DNA of 62,302 nt. Origin: Pirellulales bacterium. GTDB lineage: Bacteria; Planctomycetota; Planctomycetia; Pirellulales; JAEUIK01. How positions within the stretch are numbered: position 1 is the stretch's first letter; every line of letters begins with the position of its first letter. Location: positions 1 to 62,302 of the forward strand of contig JAIBBY010000029.1 of NCBI GenBank assembly GCA_019694455.1. The letters run 5' to 3'. The notes beneath the pieces are model-generated. The model saw only the letters and a program-made list of their open reading frames with translations, ran no database searches and was not told the origin of the DNA. The position numbers and the translations under genes were made by a program. Positions 32,284 to 41,854 of this stretch are shown here, one piece after another.

Positions 32284-32772
32284 CTAGTTCAACGGATCGG
32301 AAACGCCGGATTGAATTGTTGCCACTCGTTGCCAAACGTCGTCGCTCATCAGGTGGCGCCAAACGCCAGTCATGGCACGGGCAAATTTCGAGTCGAGCCG
32401 TGCCCTTTCCTCGAATCGATCAATTACGTCGGCGCCATATCGACTGAGCAGACACTCCATTGGCCCGGCGGCAATATGCCCAAGCTCCTCGTCTGTGCTG
32501 GCGAATCGAACTGCCGCCATGATGAAATTCCACTGCAGTTCGGGTGGCGCAGTGAAACCCATCCATGTGACGCTCGAACTGACTACTTTCTCGTTGGTTA
32601 CCTCACCTCGCAATTCGTCCAACCAGTCCAGCGCAAGTAACTCTAAATCGGCAGTGCTGAACTTGAGCCAACGGTCGTCGATAGGGAATGCGCACCTCGA
32701 TTTCTTGATTCTAGTTGGCAAACATCGCGGCCACGTCGCCGCCAAGCCCATTAGACACCAATCGGGCGCCAT
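32284..32772 (-). CDS. DUF6869-like hypothetical protein
   Basis: This 162-residue soluble protein has its core (ELQWNFIMAAVRFASTDEE, then AAGPMECLLSRYG and ARAMTGVW) resembling DUF6869. The first 30 residues are Cys/Arg-rich and unlike the rest, so the true start may be downstream. It lies just right of the tRNA fragment and is the first gene outside the proposed element. The function is unknown. Confidence 0.6.
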   Translation of the reverse strand: MAPDWCLMGLAATWPRCLPTRIKKSRCAFPIDDRWLKFSTADLELLALDWLDELRGEVTNEKVVSSSVTWMGFTAPPELQWNFIMAAVRFASTDEELGHIAAGPMECLLSRYGADVIDRFEERARLDSKFARAMTGVWRHLMSDDVWQRVATIQSGVSDPLN

Positions 32773-32793
32773 CGGTTCACGAGAAATGGCGGC

Positions 32794-33369
32794 TTAGTCC
32801 TTCGCCATCGCCTTGGCCGGCTTCGACCGCGAGCGGTTATAGCTCACGGCGGCCTTGACGAGCGCCGCCAGCGCGACGGCGTTGAGCTTCTCTCCTTCGC
32901 GAATATCGATCGCGCGGCGCGTGCCGCCCTCCAGGCTCGCATTAAACAGCCCCGTCGGATCGGCGAGCTTGGCCCCTTGCGCGAATGTGAGCTTGACGAC
33001 TGCTTTGTAAGTCTCGCCGGTGCACACAATCCCCTCTTGCGACCAGACGGGCACACCGCTCGGGTTAGTCGGCTTGACCCACTTGATCTCCTCGACGATG
33101 CCGGGCGCCGCCTTGAGGATGATGCGGCGCGCCTCGGCCAAGGTCTCGCCGCGCCAGTCCGCTAACTTGCGAACTCGCTCGTCGACGCGGCGCGTGGCCG
33201 CCGGCTCGGACTGGCGAGTTTTCGCGGCGGCGGCGCGGAACTTCGTCGCGGCGCCCGCTGCTCGCTTGCTGGCGGTGGCTGGCGCCTTCGCCTTCTTGGT
33301 AGCGGGCCGCTTCGCCTGCCTGGCCGGCGCGGCGCGTTTGGCCTTCGGTTGGGAGCGGTCTGGCGTCAT
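32794..33369 (-). CDS. DUF1801 protein with histone-like basic N-terminus
   Basis: This 191-residue protein has an N-terminal 55 residues rich in Lys/Ala/Pro (KRAAPARQAKRPATKKAKAP), like planctomycete histone-like tails. The C-terminal part is DUF1801 (YdhG-like): APGIVEEIKWVKPTNPSGVPVW, then FNASLEGGTRRAIDIREGE. The ATG at 33369 is chosen since the frame upstream is antisense to nothing recognisable and lacks a binding site. DUF1801 proteins are of unknown biochemical role. Confidence 0.75.
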   Translation of the reverse strand: MTPDRSQPKAKRAAPARQAKRPATKKAKAPATASKRAAGAATKFRAAAAKTRQSEPAATRRVDERVRKLADWRGETLAEARRIILKAAPGIVEEIKWVKPTNPSGVPVWSQEGIVCTGETYKAVVKLTFAQGAKLADPTGLFNASLEGGTRRAIDIREGEKLNAVALAALVKAAVSYNRSRSKPAKAMAKD

Positions 33370-33430
33370 GTTGCTTTTCGTTTCGGATGGTACGGCGAGT
33401 GTCAGATTGTCAGCATATTCTGGCTGGCCA

Positions 33431-33787
33431 CTAAAGCTGCGGCAAACCTTCGACTTCCATAATCGGCCTGATCTCGGCGGTCCCCCGCCGCGTGCCAGGA
33501 ATCTTGGTGGCAATGGCGATCGCTTCCTCCAGACTGCCGACGTCGATCAGAAAATAGCCGCCGAGTTGCTCCTTGGTCTCGGCGTATGGCCCGTCGAAGA
33601 CCAGCGGTTTGCCGTCGCGCAGCCGCACGCAGGTGGCCGTGGCGGGGGGCTGCAACGGCGACGCCCCCCGATATTGCCCTGCGGCATGAAGCTGATGGCA
33701 GACGTCGATCGATTCCGCCAGCGCGACCTTGTGGTCTTCCGGGGGCCATGCCCCTTCCTCGGCGTACATGAGCAGGATGTATTTCAT
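33431..33787 (-). CDS. YCII-related (DGPF) domain protein
   Basis: This 118-residue protein starts MKYILLMYAEEGAWP, with the YCII/DGPF core VFDGPYAETKEQLGGYFLIDV. These small ferredoxin-like-fold proteins are often found beside ECF sigma factors, but none is adjacent here. The ATG at 33787 is preceded by GGGAG. The fold is confident and the function is unknown. Confidence 0.85.
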   Translation of the reverse strand: MKYILLMYAEEGAWPPEDHKVALAESIDVCHQLHAAGQYRGASPLQPPATATCVRLRDGKPLVFDGPYAETKEQLGGYFLIDVGSLEEAIAIATKIPGTRRGTAEIRPIMEVEGLPQL

Positions 33788-33846
33788 CGTGGCTCCCAGT
33801 GGTCTTTTACCACAAATCAATCCAACCACCCCGGATCGCGCGTCGA

Positions 33847-34719
33847 TCAGACTCTACTACCCAACAACTTGGCCTCCTCTTTCCGAACGGCCGTAGCGAT
33901 ATGCTTGGCGTATTGTCCAATGCTGTGGTCGGCCAATAGATCGATCTGCCACTTGAGCAGGCCGCCAATCAGCCCACGCCAGCGATCGCGGCTGCGCAGC
34001 ACCCCTTTGAGCGGGCGAATCCGTCCATAGCGATCGAGATATTTCTCTTTGCCGCTATGCCGGTAACCCATCCAGATCGGCGGCACGCGCGTGACGACAT
34101 CGTTGTTGTGGACCCAGCGGAAATGCGTTAGCTCAGCATGCCGCACGTAGCGCCGGCAGCCGACGCGCGGCGAGCCAAAGGTGTGCAACTCTTGCGGATC
34201 GCTCGCGATCGACGACGCCTTGCAGCGGTAGGCGCAGATGGTGGCCATGGCTGCGCCGAGCGAATGGCCGCAAAACCAGACCGGTTGCCGCTGACCGCGA
34301 ATCCAATCTTCCAGCGTGGGCCACAGGTCGTCGACTTCGCGATTGAATCCGCTGTGGACATTGCCAAATGCGCCAACCACCGACATCACCGCATTGGCGT
34401 CGGCCTGCAAGTCGTTCCACTCGGTCGGCTCGGTGCCGCGGCAGGCCAGCACCACATCGTGTTCGTTGGAGAACTGATACGCCTGCGAGCCATCGCGATC
34501 GAGCAATCGCGCCACCGGAAAACCGATCGCGGCGGCCGCTCGTTGCGCCTCGGCCTCGTCGTTGTAGGCGATCATCGCCAACTCGGCCATCGCCAGCGCG
34601 CGGCGCAAAAAGCTCAGACTGCCCAGCGGCCCGCGCACGTCGGAATGCAAGACCAGCGGCGCCTCGCCCGCGTCTTGGATGATCTTGGGCGCTACGGCGA
34701 CTTCGCTTTTGTTCGACAT
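33847..34719 (-). CDS. Class 3 lipase family protein
   Basis: This is a 290-residue alpha/beta hydrolase of the fungal-type lipase (lipase_3) family. The nucleophile elbow is FCGHSLGAAMA with the catalytic Ser near residue 157. An upstream oxyanion-type CRGTEP and later candidates for Asp (HNNDVVTRVPP) and His (LADHSIGQY) fit the triad. There is no signal peptide, so it is probably cytoplasmic. The ATG at 34719 begins MSNKSEVAVAPK; the longer frame upstream is not supported. Confidence 0.8.
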   Translation of the reverse strand: MSNKSEVAVAPKIIQDAGEAPLVLHSDVRGPLGSLSFLRRALAMAELAMIAYNDEAEAQRAAAAIGFPVARLLDRDGSQAYQFSNEHDVVLACRGTEPTEWNDLQADANAVMSVVGAFGNVHSGFNREVDDLWPTLEDWIRGQRQPVWFCGHSLGAAMATICAYRCKASSIASDPQELHTFGSPRVGCRRYVRHAELTHFRWVHNNDVVTRVPPIWMGYRHSGKEKYLDRYGRIRPLKGVLRSRDRWRGLIGGLLKWQIDLLADHSIGQYAKHIATAVRKEEAKLLGSRV

Positions 34720-34992
34720 GGGCAATGAGCTTCCGTCTGGCCCGGTGGAGGAGACATTCTTATCGATTGTGAACAACTCAAATCTTCGCGATAAACCGTT
34801 CGCCACCAATTTTTTCACCCCGATGGTCGCTGGCCGGTATTCTACAGTTCGCAAGTCCGAATGCCATTCGCAGATGACTCAGGGCGCTATGCGACCACGC
34901 GAATGAATTTGGGTGCTGACGGCATAGCACATTTGGTTTGTGATCGTGGCGATTTCTTTGAAATCATTGCGCCCAATCATTTGATATTTGCC

Positions 34993-35358
34993 ATGAACAT
35001 CGCTGTTCTGAAAAACTGGCCCCTCGCGCGATGGCTCGATTGGGCGGGCAGGATCGCGGCGCTCGTTCTGCTGATTTTCTGGGGTCAATTCTTTGTCGCC
35101 CATCTCAGTTGGTTCGCCGATCTCGGCAACTTGCCGCCGCCACGCGTTTTTGCGTTGCAACTGCTCCATCTGGCGTTTCTGGTCGGACTGATGCTCGGTT
35201 GGCGCTGGCCGCTGGTGGGCGCCGCTGTTTTGCTGCTCGCGGCGGTTCCGTTCTTTTGGTTCGCGGCGGGTTCAAATTTTCTGCCGTTCGCCGCCGTCAC
35301 CAGCGTGCCCGCCGCGCTTTGGATTTCGGCCCGGCTGGCCGCGGCGCGTGCTCGCTAA
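34993..35358 (+). CDS. Small four-helix membrane protein
   Basis: This 121-residue protein has about four hydrophobic helices (IAALVLLIFWGQFFVAHL, LLHLAFLVGLMLGW, GAAVLLLAAVPFFWF and VTSVPAALWISARLA). The ATG at 34993 begins MNIAVLKNWPLARWLDWAG and is preferred to a start 132 bases upstream. The family is not certain and the function unknown. Confidence 0.6.
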   Translation: MNIAVLKNWPLARWLDWAGRIAALVLLIFWGQFFVAHLSWFADLGNLPPPRVFALQLLHLAFLVGLMLGWRWPLVGAAVLLLAAVPFFWFAAGSNFLPFAAVTSVPAALWISARLAAARAR

Positions 35359-35470
35359 CGGCATGCTTGCTATCGCACATCGTGCATTGCTTGACTCGAA
35401 TCTGTCGGCCGCAGTATCGTCGCGGATTCACTCCGTCGTACAAATCAACTGGCGCTGAGCGCATCGGGCC

Positions 35471-36220
35471 ATGCCTGACAACGACACGCCAAAGCTATAC
35501 GCCGAACTGGCCACTTGGTGGCCGCTGCTGTCATCGCCAGACGACTACGCCGAAGAGGCTGAGACTTATCGGCAGTTGCTGGTCGAAGCCTGCGCGCGGC
35601 CGCCGCGCACGCTGCTGGAGATCGGTTCGGGCGGAGGCAACAACGCCTCGCACCTCAAGCGGTATTTTCGAATGACGCTGGTCGATCGCTCGCCCGACAT
35701 GCTCGCGATGAGTCGTCAGTTGAATCCGGAATGCAAGCACATCGTCGGCGACATGCGCGATGTGCGGCTTGGTCGCCAATTCGACGCCGTGTTCATCCAC
35801 GACGCTATTTGCTACATGACCAGCGAGGAGGATTTGCGCCGCGCAATCGAAACGGCATTTGTCCATTGCGCGCCGGGGGGCGCCGCGCTGCTTGCGCCAG
35901 ACCATGTCCGCGAGAACTTTCGCGAATCGACCGACCACGGCGGCAGCGACTGCGGCGCCCGCGGCCTGCGCTATTTGGAATGGACCTGGGATCCCGATCC
36001 TGGCGACACCACCTACCAGGTCGATTACGCCTATCTGCTTCGCGAGGTGGATGGCTCGGTCCACGTCGAGCACGATCGCCACATAGAAGGACTCTTTGCC
36101 CGCGCCGATTGGCTGCGACTATTGACCGCAGCCGGCTTTGAGCCGCGCGTCGCGCCGGTCACGCACTCTCAACTTGCACCCGGCGAGTACGAACTGTTCG
36201 TCGCCCGCCGGCCCGTTTGA
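35471..36220 (+). CDS. SAM-dependent methyltransferase (class I)
   Basis: This 249-residue protein has motif I LLEIGSGGGNNASHL at about residue 44, motif II acid in LVDRSPDMLAM and motif III-like IHDAICYM. The C-terminal part is the usual beta-strand region of small-molecule methyltransferases. There is no target recognition domain for DNA or rRNA. It stands alone, followed by the convergent GrpB-family gene; the substrate is unknown. Confidence 0.85.
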   Translation: MPDNDTPKLYAELATWWPLLSSPDDYAEEAETYRQLLVEACARPPRTLLEIGSGGGNNASHLKRYFRMTLVDRSPDMLAMSRQLNPECKHIVGDMRDVRLGRQFDAVFIHDAICYMTSEEDLRRAIETAFVHCAPGGAALLAPDHVRENFRESTDHGGSDCGARGLRYLEWTWDPDPGDTTYQVDYAYLLREVDGSVHVEHDRHIEGLFARADWLRLLTAAGFEPRVAPVTHSQLAPGEYELFVARRPV

Positions 36221-36230
36221 CGGCGCCAGC

Positions 36231-36782
36231 TCAGCTTGCGAAGTCGCTACGCAAGCGCCAAGCGCGAGCGCGGTCGTCGCACGCGCGAATCCAAGGCGAC
36301 TTGGCCTCGGCATACTCCCCCCAGTCCTCGGAATGTAGCGCCGCCACGCGACGCTTCTCCGCTTCGTAATCGCTCGCCTCGCGCGGATGGGCGCGGAGAT
36401 AGTCGCGAAACGCGAGATGCCGCTCAATTTGCGCGTCGCCGCGCGCAAAGGCGTGTACCTGAAACCGCCGCGCGCCGGTGACCAAGTCGTCGTCCGTGCA
36501 ATAACGCCGGCCGGCGATGCCGAACTCGCCTCGCCACTGATAACCTAGCGCGACGACTTGCGGCGCGCAGGCATCGAACGCGTCCAAGCTGGCGACCGTC
36601 GCCAGCAGATCGATGATCGGTTTGGCAGCGATGCCGCCAATCGCCGTTGAACCAATGTGATCGATGGTCACCAGCGCATCGCCAATCGCCGCGCGCCACC
36701 TGGTGCGCTCTGCCGCGGCGATGTTTGCCCAACCGGGGTCGTGAGGACAAAGCACCACTCGCCTGTTTTCAGGCATGGCCAT
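36231..36782 (-). CDS. GrpB family protein (UPF0157)
   Basis: This 183-residue nucleotidyltransferase-fold protein has the family hallmark DHIGSTAIGGIAAKPIIDLL and later HLAFRDYLRAHP and KSPWIRACD. GrpB proteins are related to the CoaE-fused domain and are of unknown function. The ATG at 36782 (MAMPENRRVV) is used; another ATG lies two codons downstream. It converges with the methyltransferase gene, with 10 bases between. Confidence 0.88.
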   Translation of the reverse strand: MAMPENRRVVLCPHDPGWANIAAAERTRWRAAIGDALVTIDHIGSTAIGGIAAKPIIDLLATVASLDAFDACAPQVVALGYQWRGEFGIAGRRYCTDDDLVTGARRFQVHAFARGDAQIERHLAFRDYLRAHPREASDYEAEKRRVAALHSEDWGEYAEAKSPWIRACDDRARAWRLRSDFAS

Positions 36783-36803
36783 TTTACTCTTGGTTCATTT
36801 CGT

Positions 36804-37691
36804 TCACTCACCGTGCCGCGTCAGCGGACCGTACAACTCGGGCCGGCGGAAGCGATACAGATACTCTGGCTCCGCGCGGGCAGACGCCAGCGCCGCGGCC
36901 TCCAGATCGGCCACGATCAGGCCGCACTCGCCAGTCGCGGCGGTCCACTCGGCCAGCGTCTCGCCACGCGGTGAGACGATCATGCCGCCACCAGGAAACT
37001 GCTGACGCGCGCCGGCGCATTCCACGCTTCCCACGTAGTTACTGGCCACGACGAAGACGCCGTTCTCCACCGCGCGGGCGCGAATCGCGGCGCCGGCCCA
37101 GGATGCCCAACCTGCTGGCGTCGCTGGCGGCGGATCGGCGGCGAATGGCATCAGCACCAACTCCACATTTTGCACGGCTAACAAGCGCGTCGACTCGGGG
37201 ATCAAGGCGTCAAAGCAGATGTTCACGCCGATGCGCGCTAGTGGCGTTTCGACCACCGGCGCCGATTGACCGCCGTTGTAAAACGGCGTCTCGAACATCG
37301 GCACATGCAGTTTGCGCCAGTGGCCAATCAATCCTTGCGGGCCGATCAGCACATGCGCGTTGTGGAGCAAGTTGCCGGCGTCTTCCAACAGACCGGCGCA
37401 GATCAATATATTGTGCCGCTTGGCCGACTCGGCCAGCGCCGTCAGCGGCCGGCAGTCGAGCGGCAGCGCCAACTGGCGAGCCTCGGCCAATGCCCGCCGC
37501 AACCAAGACTCGTGCTCGCCGGTGGGATGATTGGGAATGAAGCCGGTCAGCGACAACTCGGGGAACAGCACCAGCCGCGCCCCCTCGCTCGCGGCGCGGC
37601 CGCTCCAATGGATCAACTTTTCGAGATTTTCCGCCAGTTGCCCTGGCTTGGTGTCGACGGCTGCCGCCGCCACGCGCACTCGATCAAGCAT
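36804..37691 (-). CDS. Carbon-nitrogen hydrolase (nitrilase superfamily)
   Basis: This 295-residue protein has the Glu-Lys-Cys triad visible as FPELSLTGF (Glu near 44), HWRKLHVP (Lys) and VNICFDALIPE (Cys near 160). It hydrolyses an amide or nitrile carbon-nitrogen bond; the subfamily cannot be fixed from sequence. There is no signal peptide. The GrpB-family gene lies downstream on the same strand, 21 bases from its stop. Confidence 0.88.
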   Translation of the reverse strand: MLDRVRVAAAAVDTKPGQLAENLEKLIHWSGRAASEGARLVLFPELSLTGFIPNHPTGEHESWLRRALAEARQLALPLDCRPLTALAESAKRHNILICAGLLEDAGNLLHNAHVLIGPQGLIGHWRKLHVPMFETPFYNGGQSAPVVETPLARIGVNICFDALIPESTRLLAVQNVELVLMPFAADPPPATPAGWASWAGAAIRARAVENGVFVVASNYVGSVECAGARQQFPGGGMIVSPRGETLAEWTAATGECGLIVADLEAAALASARAEPEYLYRFRRPELYGPLTRHGE

Positions 37692-37728
37692 GAGCGGCTA
37701 CTCGCATTGGTTAGTTTTGATTGAGTTG

Positions 37729-38502
37729 TCACTCGCCGCTACTGCCGCACAGTTCGTCGGACGATCGCGCCCCCTGCTGATGCAGCCAGCCAACCAACGC
37801 ATTGGCGCCGCTGCGCCGCGCCGCGTCTAGTGGCGTCAACTGGTCATAACCAACCCAGTTGCGGTCGGCGCCGCTGGCCAACATCCGCTCGGCCGTGGCT
37901 CGCTGTCCGCCATGGCACGCGCCCCAAAACGCGTGGGTAATGTCGTCAACCGTTGGCGCTGGCTTGCCAGTCAGATGTTGTTCGACGCGATCCAATAGCC
38001 CCAGAGCCGCCGACTCCCACAACGTCGATTTGGCGCCTCGTTCAATCAGTCGCCGCGCCGCGTTCCATTGGCCAAACGCCGTGGCGTCGGCCAAAGGCGT
38101 GCCACCGCCAATCACTGCGCCGTGCGCCTCGATATCGGCGCCAGCGTCGAGTAGCGCGTCGAGCACTGCCACATCGTCGCTACTGGCCGCCCAGTGCAGC
38201 GGCGTCTCGGTGTGCGGTCCGGTGAAGCGCGCGTTCACGTCGGCGCCTGCCGCCACCAGCGCCGCCACCGTTTCGGCGCCGCGCGGAAAATGTCCTGGCC
38301 AGTCGGTGGCCACGTGCAGCAGCGTGCGCGTCATGCCTTGCCCGCACTTGCCAAGTGCGTCGCCAAGCTGGACGGTCGCCAGGCCGGGGTGCTCGGCCAG
38401 CAGGCGAGTCAACGCTTCCACGTCGCCTTGATGGATCGCCGCCACGGCGGCGACCGCCAATGGATCGTCGGTCGAGATGCGCGGTTCCATCAGATTGCTC
38501 AC
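37729..38502 (-). CDS. Ankyrin repeat protein
   Basis: This 257-residue protein has about five ankyrin repeats (TPLHWAASSDDVAVLDALLD, GTPLADATAFGQWNAARRL and LTPLDAARRSGANALVGWL). The start at 38502 is GTG; an ATG four codons later (38490) is an alternative, and neither has a good ribosome binding site. It is unrelated in position to the ankyrin genes at 15063 and 18361. It has no signal peptide and is probably a cytoplasmic interaction protein. Confidence 0.8.
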   Translation of the reverse strand: MSNLMEPRISTDDPLAVAAVAAIHQGDVEALTRLLAEHPGLATVQLGDALGKCGQGMTRTLLHVATDWPGHFPRGAETVAALVAAGADVNARFTGPHTETPLHWAASSDDVAVLDALLDAGADIEAHGAVIGGGTPLADATAFGQWNAARRLIERGAKSTLWESAALGLLDRVEQHLTGKPAPTVDDITHAFWGACHGGQRATAERMLASGADRNWVGYDQLTPLDAARRSGANALVGWLHQQGARSSDELCGSSGE

Positions 38503-39045
38503 GGAGGAAGTGATCCGATTAGCAGCGTGGGACTCGATTCGGCAATCATACCAACGGCCAATGCCCGCCTAAGTTGAACAGTCAAACGAGCCGCTGTCGC
38601 ATTCCAACTCGAAAGTTGCTCAGTTGCCACGAGTTTTAGACATTGATTCCAGGCCTCCGCATGAGCCCGCACGTCACTGATTCGCGGATTCCGAAAACTC
38701 CGAAAACCCCTTACCTGCCCACATAGCGATCTTTTTACGCAAGGTGCTTTATGCAAACAACTTACACAGCAAACAACTCTCGATTCCTGGCGGTTTTGAA
38801 TGGGGGAATTCGGAGTGTTGGTTGAGTTTTCGGCCTTTCTGAAAACGTGGCGATTCGGCCGCTTGCCGGTCAAAACCTTGCGGCGACCGAGTATTGGCCG
38901 TTGGACGCTCGCCTTTCTTCCTAACTCGGTACAAATCCGAGCATTGCGTCCGCTGGCACTCGTCCGCTAAAATCCCTGGTTCGCTATCGCACGGCGGGCG
39001 TACTCCTTGCGCCCGTATTGTTTACGTAAGTCGCGCTGACGCATC
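38503..39045. other. Long intergenic region before ffh
   Basis: These 543 bases carry no supported gene. CCGAAAACTC (38691-38700) and GAGTTTTCGG (38824-38833) form a distant inverted repeat, and a CGGGCG/CGCCCG hairpin lies near 38995-39016. I looked for the SRP RNA gene here and did not find its conserved tetraloop region. The ffh promoter is proposed separately. Confidence 0.4.
38944..38973 (+). promoter_or_regulatory. Candidate sigma-70 promoter of the ffh operon
   Basis: TTGCGT (38944-38949) and TAAAAT (38968-38973) are separated by 18 bases, a good housekeeping promoter match. Transcription would start near 38980, giving a leader of about 65 bases that contains the CGGGCG hairpin before the ffh ATG. 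Confidence 0.4.
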
Positions 39046-40527
39046 ATGTTCGAGTCGCTACAAGAAAATCTCGGATCGGCCCTGCGGAGCCTCACTGGCC
39101 GCGGCAAGCTGAGCGAATCGAACATGCGCGAAGGGCTGGCCCTGGTCGAGCAGGCCCTGCTCGAAGCCGACGTCAGCTATTCCGTCGCCAAGGAGTTCAT
39201 CAACCGGGTCAGCCAGGAGGCGGTGGGCGAGGCGGTTCTCAAATCGCTCAATCCCAGTCAGCAGGTGGTGTCGATTGTCCACCGCGAGCTCGTCAATTTG
39301 ATGGGCCCGGTCGACCACTCCCTCCACCTCAAGCCCGACCTGACGATTTTGATGCTCTGCGGCCTGCAAGGCTCGGGCAAGACGACCACCTGCGGCAAGC
39401 TGGCGCGGATGCTCAAAGAACGCGGCCGCGAGCCGTTTTTGGTGGCGGCCGACTTGCAGCGCCCCGCGGCCATTCATCAGTTGCACGTGCTCGGCGAGCA
39501 ACTCGGCGTGCAGGTGTATAGCGAAGAAGGCTCGGTCGACGCCGTGGCCGTGTGCCAAAACGGCGTCAAGCAGGCCAAGAGCGCCGGCGCCAAGGTGGTG
39601 ATCCTCGACACTGCCGGCCGCTTGCACGTCGATCAGGAACTGATGGAGGAGCTGAAGCGGATCGACCGCCGCGTGACTCCCGATCAGGTCTATCTGGTCG
39701 TCGACGCCATGACGGGCCAAGACGCGGTGAACAGCGCCAAGGCCTTCAACGAGGCGCTGGAGCTCGACGGCGTCGTCATGACCAAGCTCGATGGCGACGC
39801 CCGCGGCGGCGCCGCGCTGTCGGTCAAGCAGGTCACCGGCGTGCCGATCAAGTACATGGGCGTGGGCGAGCATCTCGACGCGCTGGAAGAGTTTCATCCC
39901 GACCGCATGGCCGGGCGCATCCTCGGCATGGGCGACGTGCTCACGCTGGTCGAGCAAGCGCAACAAAAGCTCGACCAGGACGAGATGGCCAAGGCCGAAG
40001 AGCAGATGCGCAAGGGGGAATTCACCCTCGAAACCTTCCGCAGCACGCTCCAGCAGATGAAGCGGCTGGGCCCGCTCAACAAGCTGATGGGGCTGATCCC
40101 CGGCATGAACTCGATGAACAAGCTGCTCGACCAGTTCGACGCCGACGACGAGCAGCAGCGCATCTTCGCCATCATCGACTCAATGACTCCCGGCGAACGC
40201 CGCGCGCCCAAAACCATCGATCAGAGCCGCCGGCGCCGCATCGCGGCGGGCGCCGGGGTCGAGCCGCATGAGGTGAACGAACTGGTCAAACAGTTCGACT
40301 TCATGAGCGGTATGATGAAGGAGATGGCCGGACTCGGCATGCGCGACCGCATGCGGCGCGTCAACGAATTGCAATCGGGGGGCTTCCTCGATCCGGGCGC
40401 CAAATTCGGCAAGCAGAAGGTCGGCACCGGCAAGCGGCTCACAACGGCCGAAAAGAAAAACAACAAAAAGTCGCGCGAGAAAGAGATTCGCAAACTACGC
40501 CGCGAAGCGCGCGACAAAGGCAAATAA
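39046..40527 (+). CDS. ffh: Signal recognition particle protein Ffh
   Basis: This 493-residue SRP54 GTPase binds 4.5S RNA and signal sequences of nascent membrane proteins. An N-domain (residues 1-90) is followed by the G-domain with [14 protein letters not shown] (G1), [22 protein letters not shown] (G3) and [10 protein letters not shown] (G4), then the Met-rich M-domain ([23 protein letters not shown]). The basic tail ([24 protein letters not shown]) is long. It heads the ffh-rpsP-trmD-rplS operon. Confidence 0.97.
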   Translation: MFESLQENLGSALRSLTGRGKLSESNMREGLALVEQALLEADVSYSVAKEFINRVSQEAVGEAVLKSLNPSQQVVSIVHRELVNLMGPVDHSLHLKPDLTILMLCGLQGSGKTTTCGKLARMLKERGREPFLVAADLQRPAAIHQLHVLGEQLGVQVYSEEGSVDAVAVCQNGVKQAKSAGAKVVILDTAGRLHVDQELMEELKRIDRRVTPDQVYLVVDAMTGQDAVNSAKAFNEALELDGVVMTKLDGDARGGAALSVKQVTGVPIKYMGVGEHLDALEEFHPDRMAGRILGMGDVLTLVEQAQQKLDQDEMAKAEEQMRKGEFTLETFRSTLQQMKRLGPLNKLMGLIPGMNSMNKLLDQFDADDEQQRIFAIIDSMTPGERRAPKTIDQSRRRRIAAGAGVEPHEVNELVKQFDFMSGMMKEMAGLGMRDRMRRVNELQSGGFLDPGAKFGKQKVGTGKRLTTAEKKNNKKSREKEIRKLRREARDKGK

Positions 40528-40609
40528 GCTCGCGGCGCGTGTGCCCGCCGGCTGACAGCAATTCACCAAAAACCATCGCCATTCAACTGATTCGATCGAG
40601 GAGGACCGT

Positions 40610-41029
40610 GTGGCTGTTCGGATTCGACTGAAACAATTTGGGCGCAAACATCGCCCCTTTTTCCGCATTTGCGCCACCGACATTCGCGCGCCGCGCGACG
40701 GCCGCGTGCTGGAGGAGCTTGGCACCTACGACCCGATGGTGCCCGAGACCGACGCGCGCTGCTCGCTGGATGCGGAGCGGGTGAAGTATTGGCTGAGCGT
40801 GGGGGCGCAGCCTAGCGAGTCGGCTCGCGCTTTGATCAAGAAGTACGGCCCGGAAGGGACGCACCTGGAGGCGATGAAGGCCGCCAAGGAAAAGATCAAA
40901 GCCAGCCGCCAGCAAGCGCCCCCCCCGCCGCCAGCCCCCGCCCCCCGGCCCGCCAAGAAAGTGAAGGAGGAAGCGCCAGCCGCTGTCGAAACCGCCGCCG
41001 AGGCCCCCACGGAGACCGCCGCCGAGTAG
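40610..41029 (+). CDS. rpsP: 30S ribosomal protein S16
   Basis: This 139-residue S16 has its conserved core in residues 1-85 (VRIRLKQFGRKHRPFFRI and RVLEELGTYDP). It continues as a Pro/Ala/Glu-rich tail of about 50 residues (PPPPPAPAPRPAKK), longer than in most bacteria and common in planctomycetes. The start is GTG at 40610 after GAGGAGG. The next gene is trmD; the usual rimM is absent. Confidence 0.95.
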   Translation: MAVRIRLKQFGRKHRPFFRICATDIRAPRDGRVLEELGTYDPMVPETDARCSLDAERVKYWLSVGAQPSESARALIKKYGPEGTHLEAMKAAKEKIKASRQQAPPPPPAPAPRPAKKVKEEAPAAVETAAEAPTETAAE

Positions 41030-41071
41030 CTTGCGCCAGGCCGGCCGCAAGCGCGCGACGCGATTTTTGCC

Positions 41072-41782
41072 ATGCGGTTCGACGTGCTGACTCTGTTTCC
41101 GGAAATGTTTTTGGGCTATCTGAGTCAAAGCCTGTTGAAGCTGGCAATCGAACGCGGGCTGGTGGACGTGCAGTTGCACAACATCCGCGACTGGGCCACC
41201 GGCAAGCACCGTCAGGTCGACGATCGCCCCTTTGGGGGCGGGCCGGGCATGGTGCTCAAGGTCGACACGGTGGTGGAGTGCGTCGAGGCGGTGCGGGCGA
41301 TGGCCGATCCGCCGGGCCGCGTGGCGCTGCTCACGCCGCAGGGGCGCCGGCTGACGCAGCGTGTGGTGGAGGAGTTGGCGGAGCAACCGCGGCTAGTGCT
41401 GTTGTGCGGCCGCTACGAGGGGTTTGACGAACGAATACACGAAATCCTGGAACCAGACGAAATCTCGATCGGCGACTTTGTCTTAAACGGCGGCGAAGTC
41501 GCGGCGATGGTGATGATCGACACGATGATTCGGCTGGTCCCCGGAGTATTGGGAAAAGAGGAAAGCAGCATCCACGATTCATTCTCGCCCGGCAACCGAC
41601 TGCTGGAACATTCGCAGTACACGCGGCCGCGCGAGTATCGGGGCAAGGAAGTGCCAGAGATTTTGCTGTCGGGCGATCACGAAGCGATCGCTCGCTGGCG
41701 AAGCCAACAATCGCTCGAGCGCACGCGCCGCCGACGTGGCGACCTGCTCGGGCCAGAAGACGAAGCGACCCAAGCGACTTGA
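41072..41782 (+). CDS. trmD: tRNA (guanine-N1)-methyltransferase TrmD
   Basis: This 236-residue SPOUT-fold enzyme methylates G37 of tRNAs with SAM to prevent frameshifting. Hallmarks are DDRPFGGGPGMVLK, LCGRYEGFDERI and SIGDFVLNGGEVAAM, which form the trefoil knot. The spacing to rpsP is 42 bases and to rplS 72 bases. The length is normal. Confidence 0.96.
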   Translation: MRFDVLTLFPEMFLGYLSQSLLKLAIERGLVDVQLHNIRDWATGKHRQVDDRPFGGGPGMVLKVDTVVECVEAVRAMADPPGRVALLTPQGRRLTQRVVEELAEQPRLVLLCGRYEGFDERIHEILEPDEISIGDFVLNGGEVAAMVMIDTMIRLVPGVLGKEESSIHDSFSPGNRLLEHSQYTRPREYRGKEVPEILLSGDHEAIARWRSQQSLERTRRRRGDLLGPEDEATQAT

Positions 41783-41854
41783 TATCAATTCCAAACCGAT
41801 CGTCGAACACAACCGACGAGCCCATAAGCGACCAACGCAGCGAAAGGACCTGCC

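Noticed and set aside
38503..39045. SRP RNA or other structured RNA upstream of ffh
   Set aside because: No conserved SRP RNA tetraloop or symmetric-loop sequence is seen; only simple hairpins are present.
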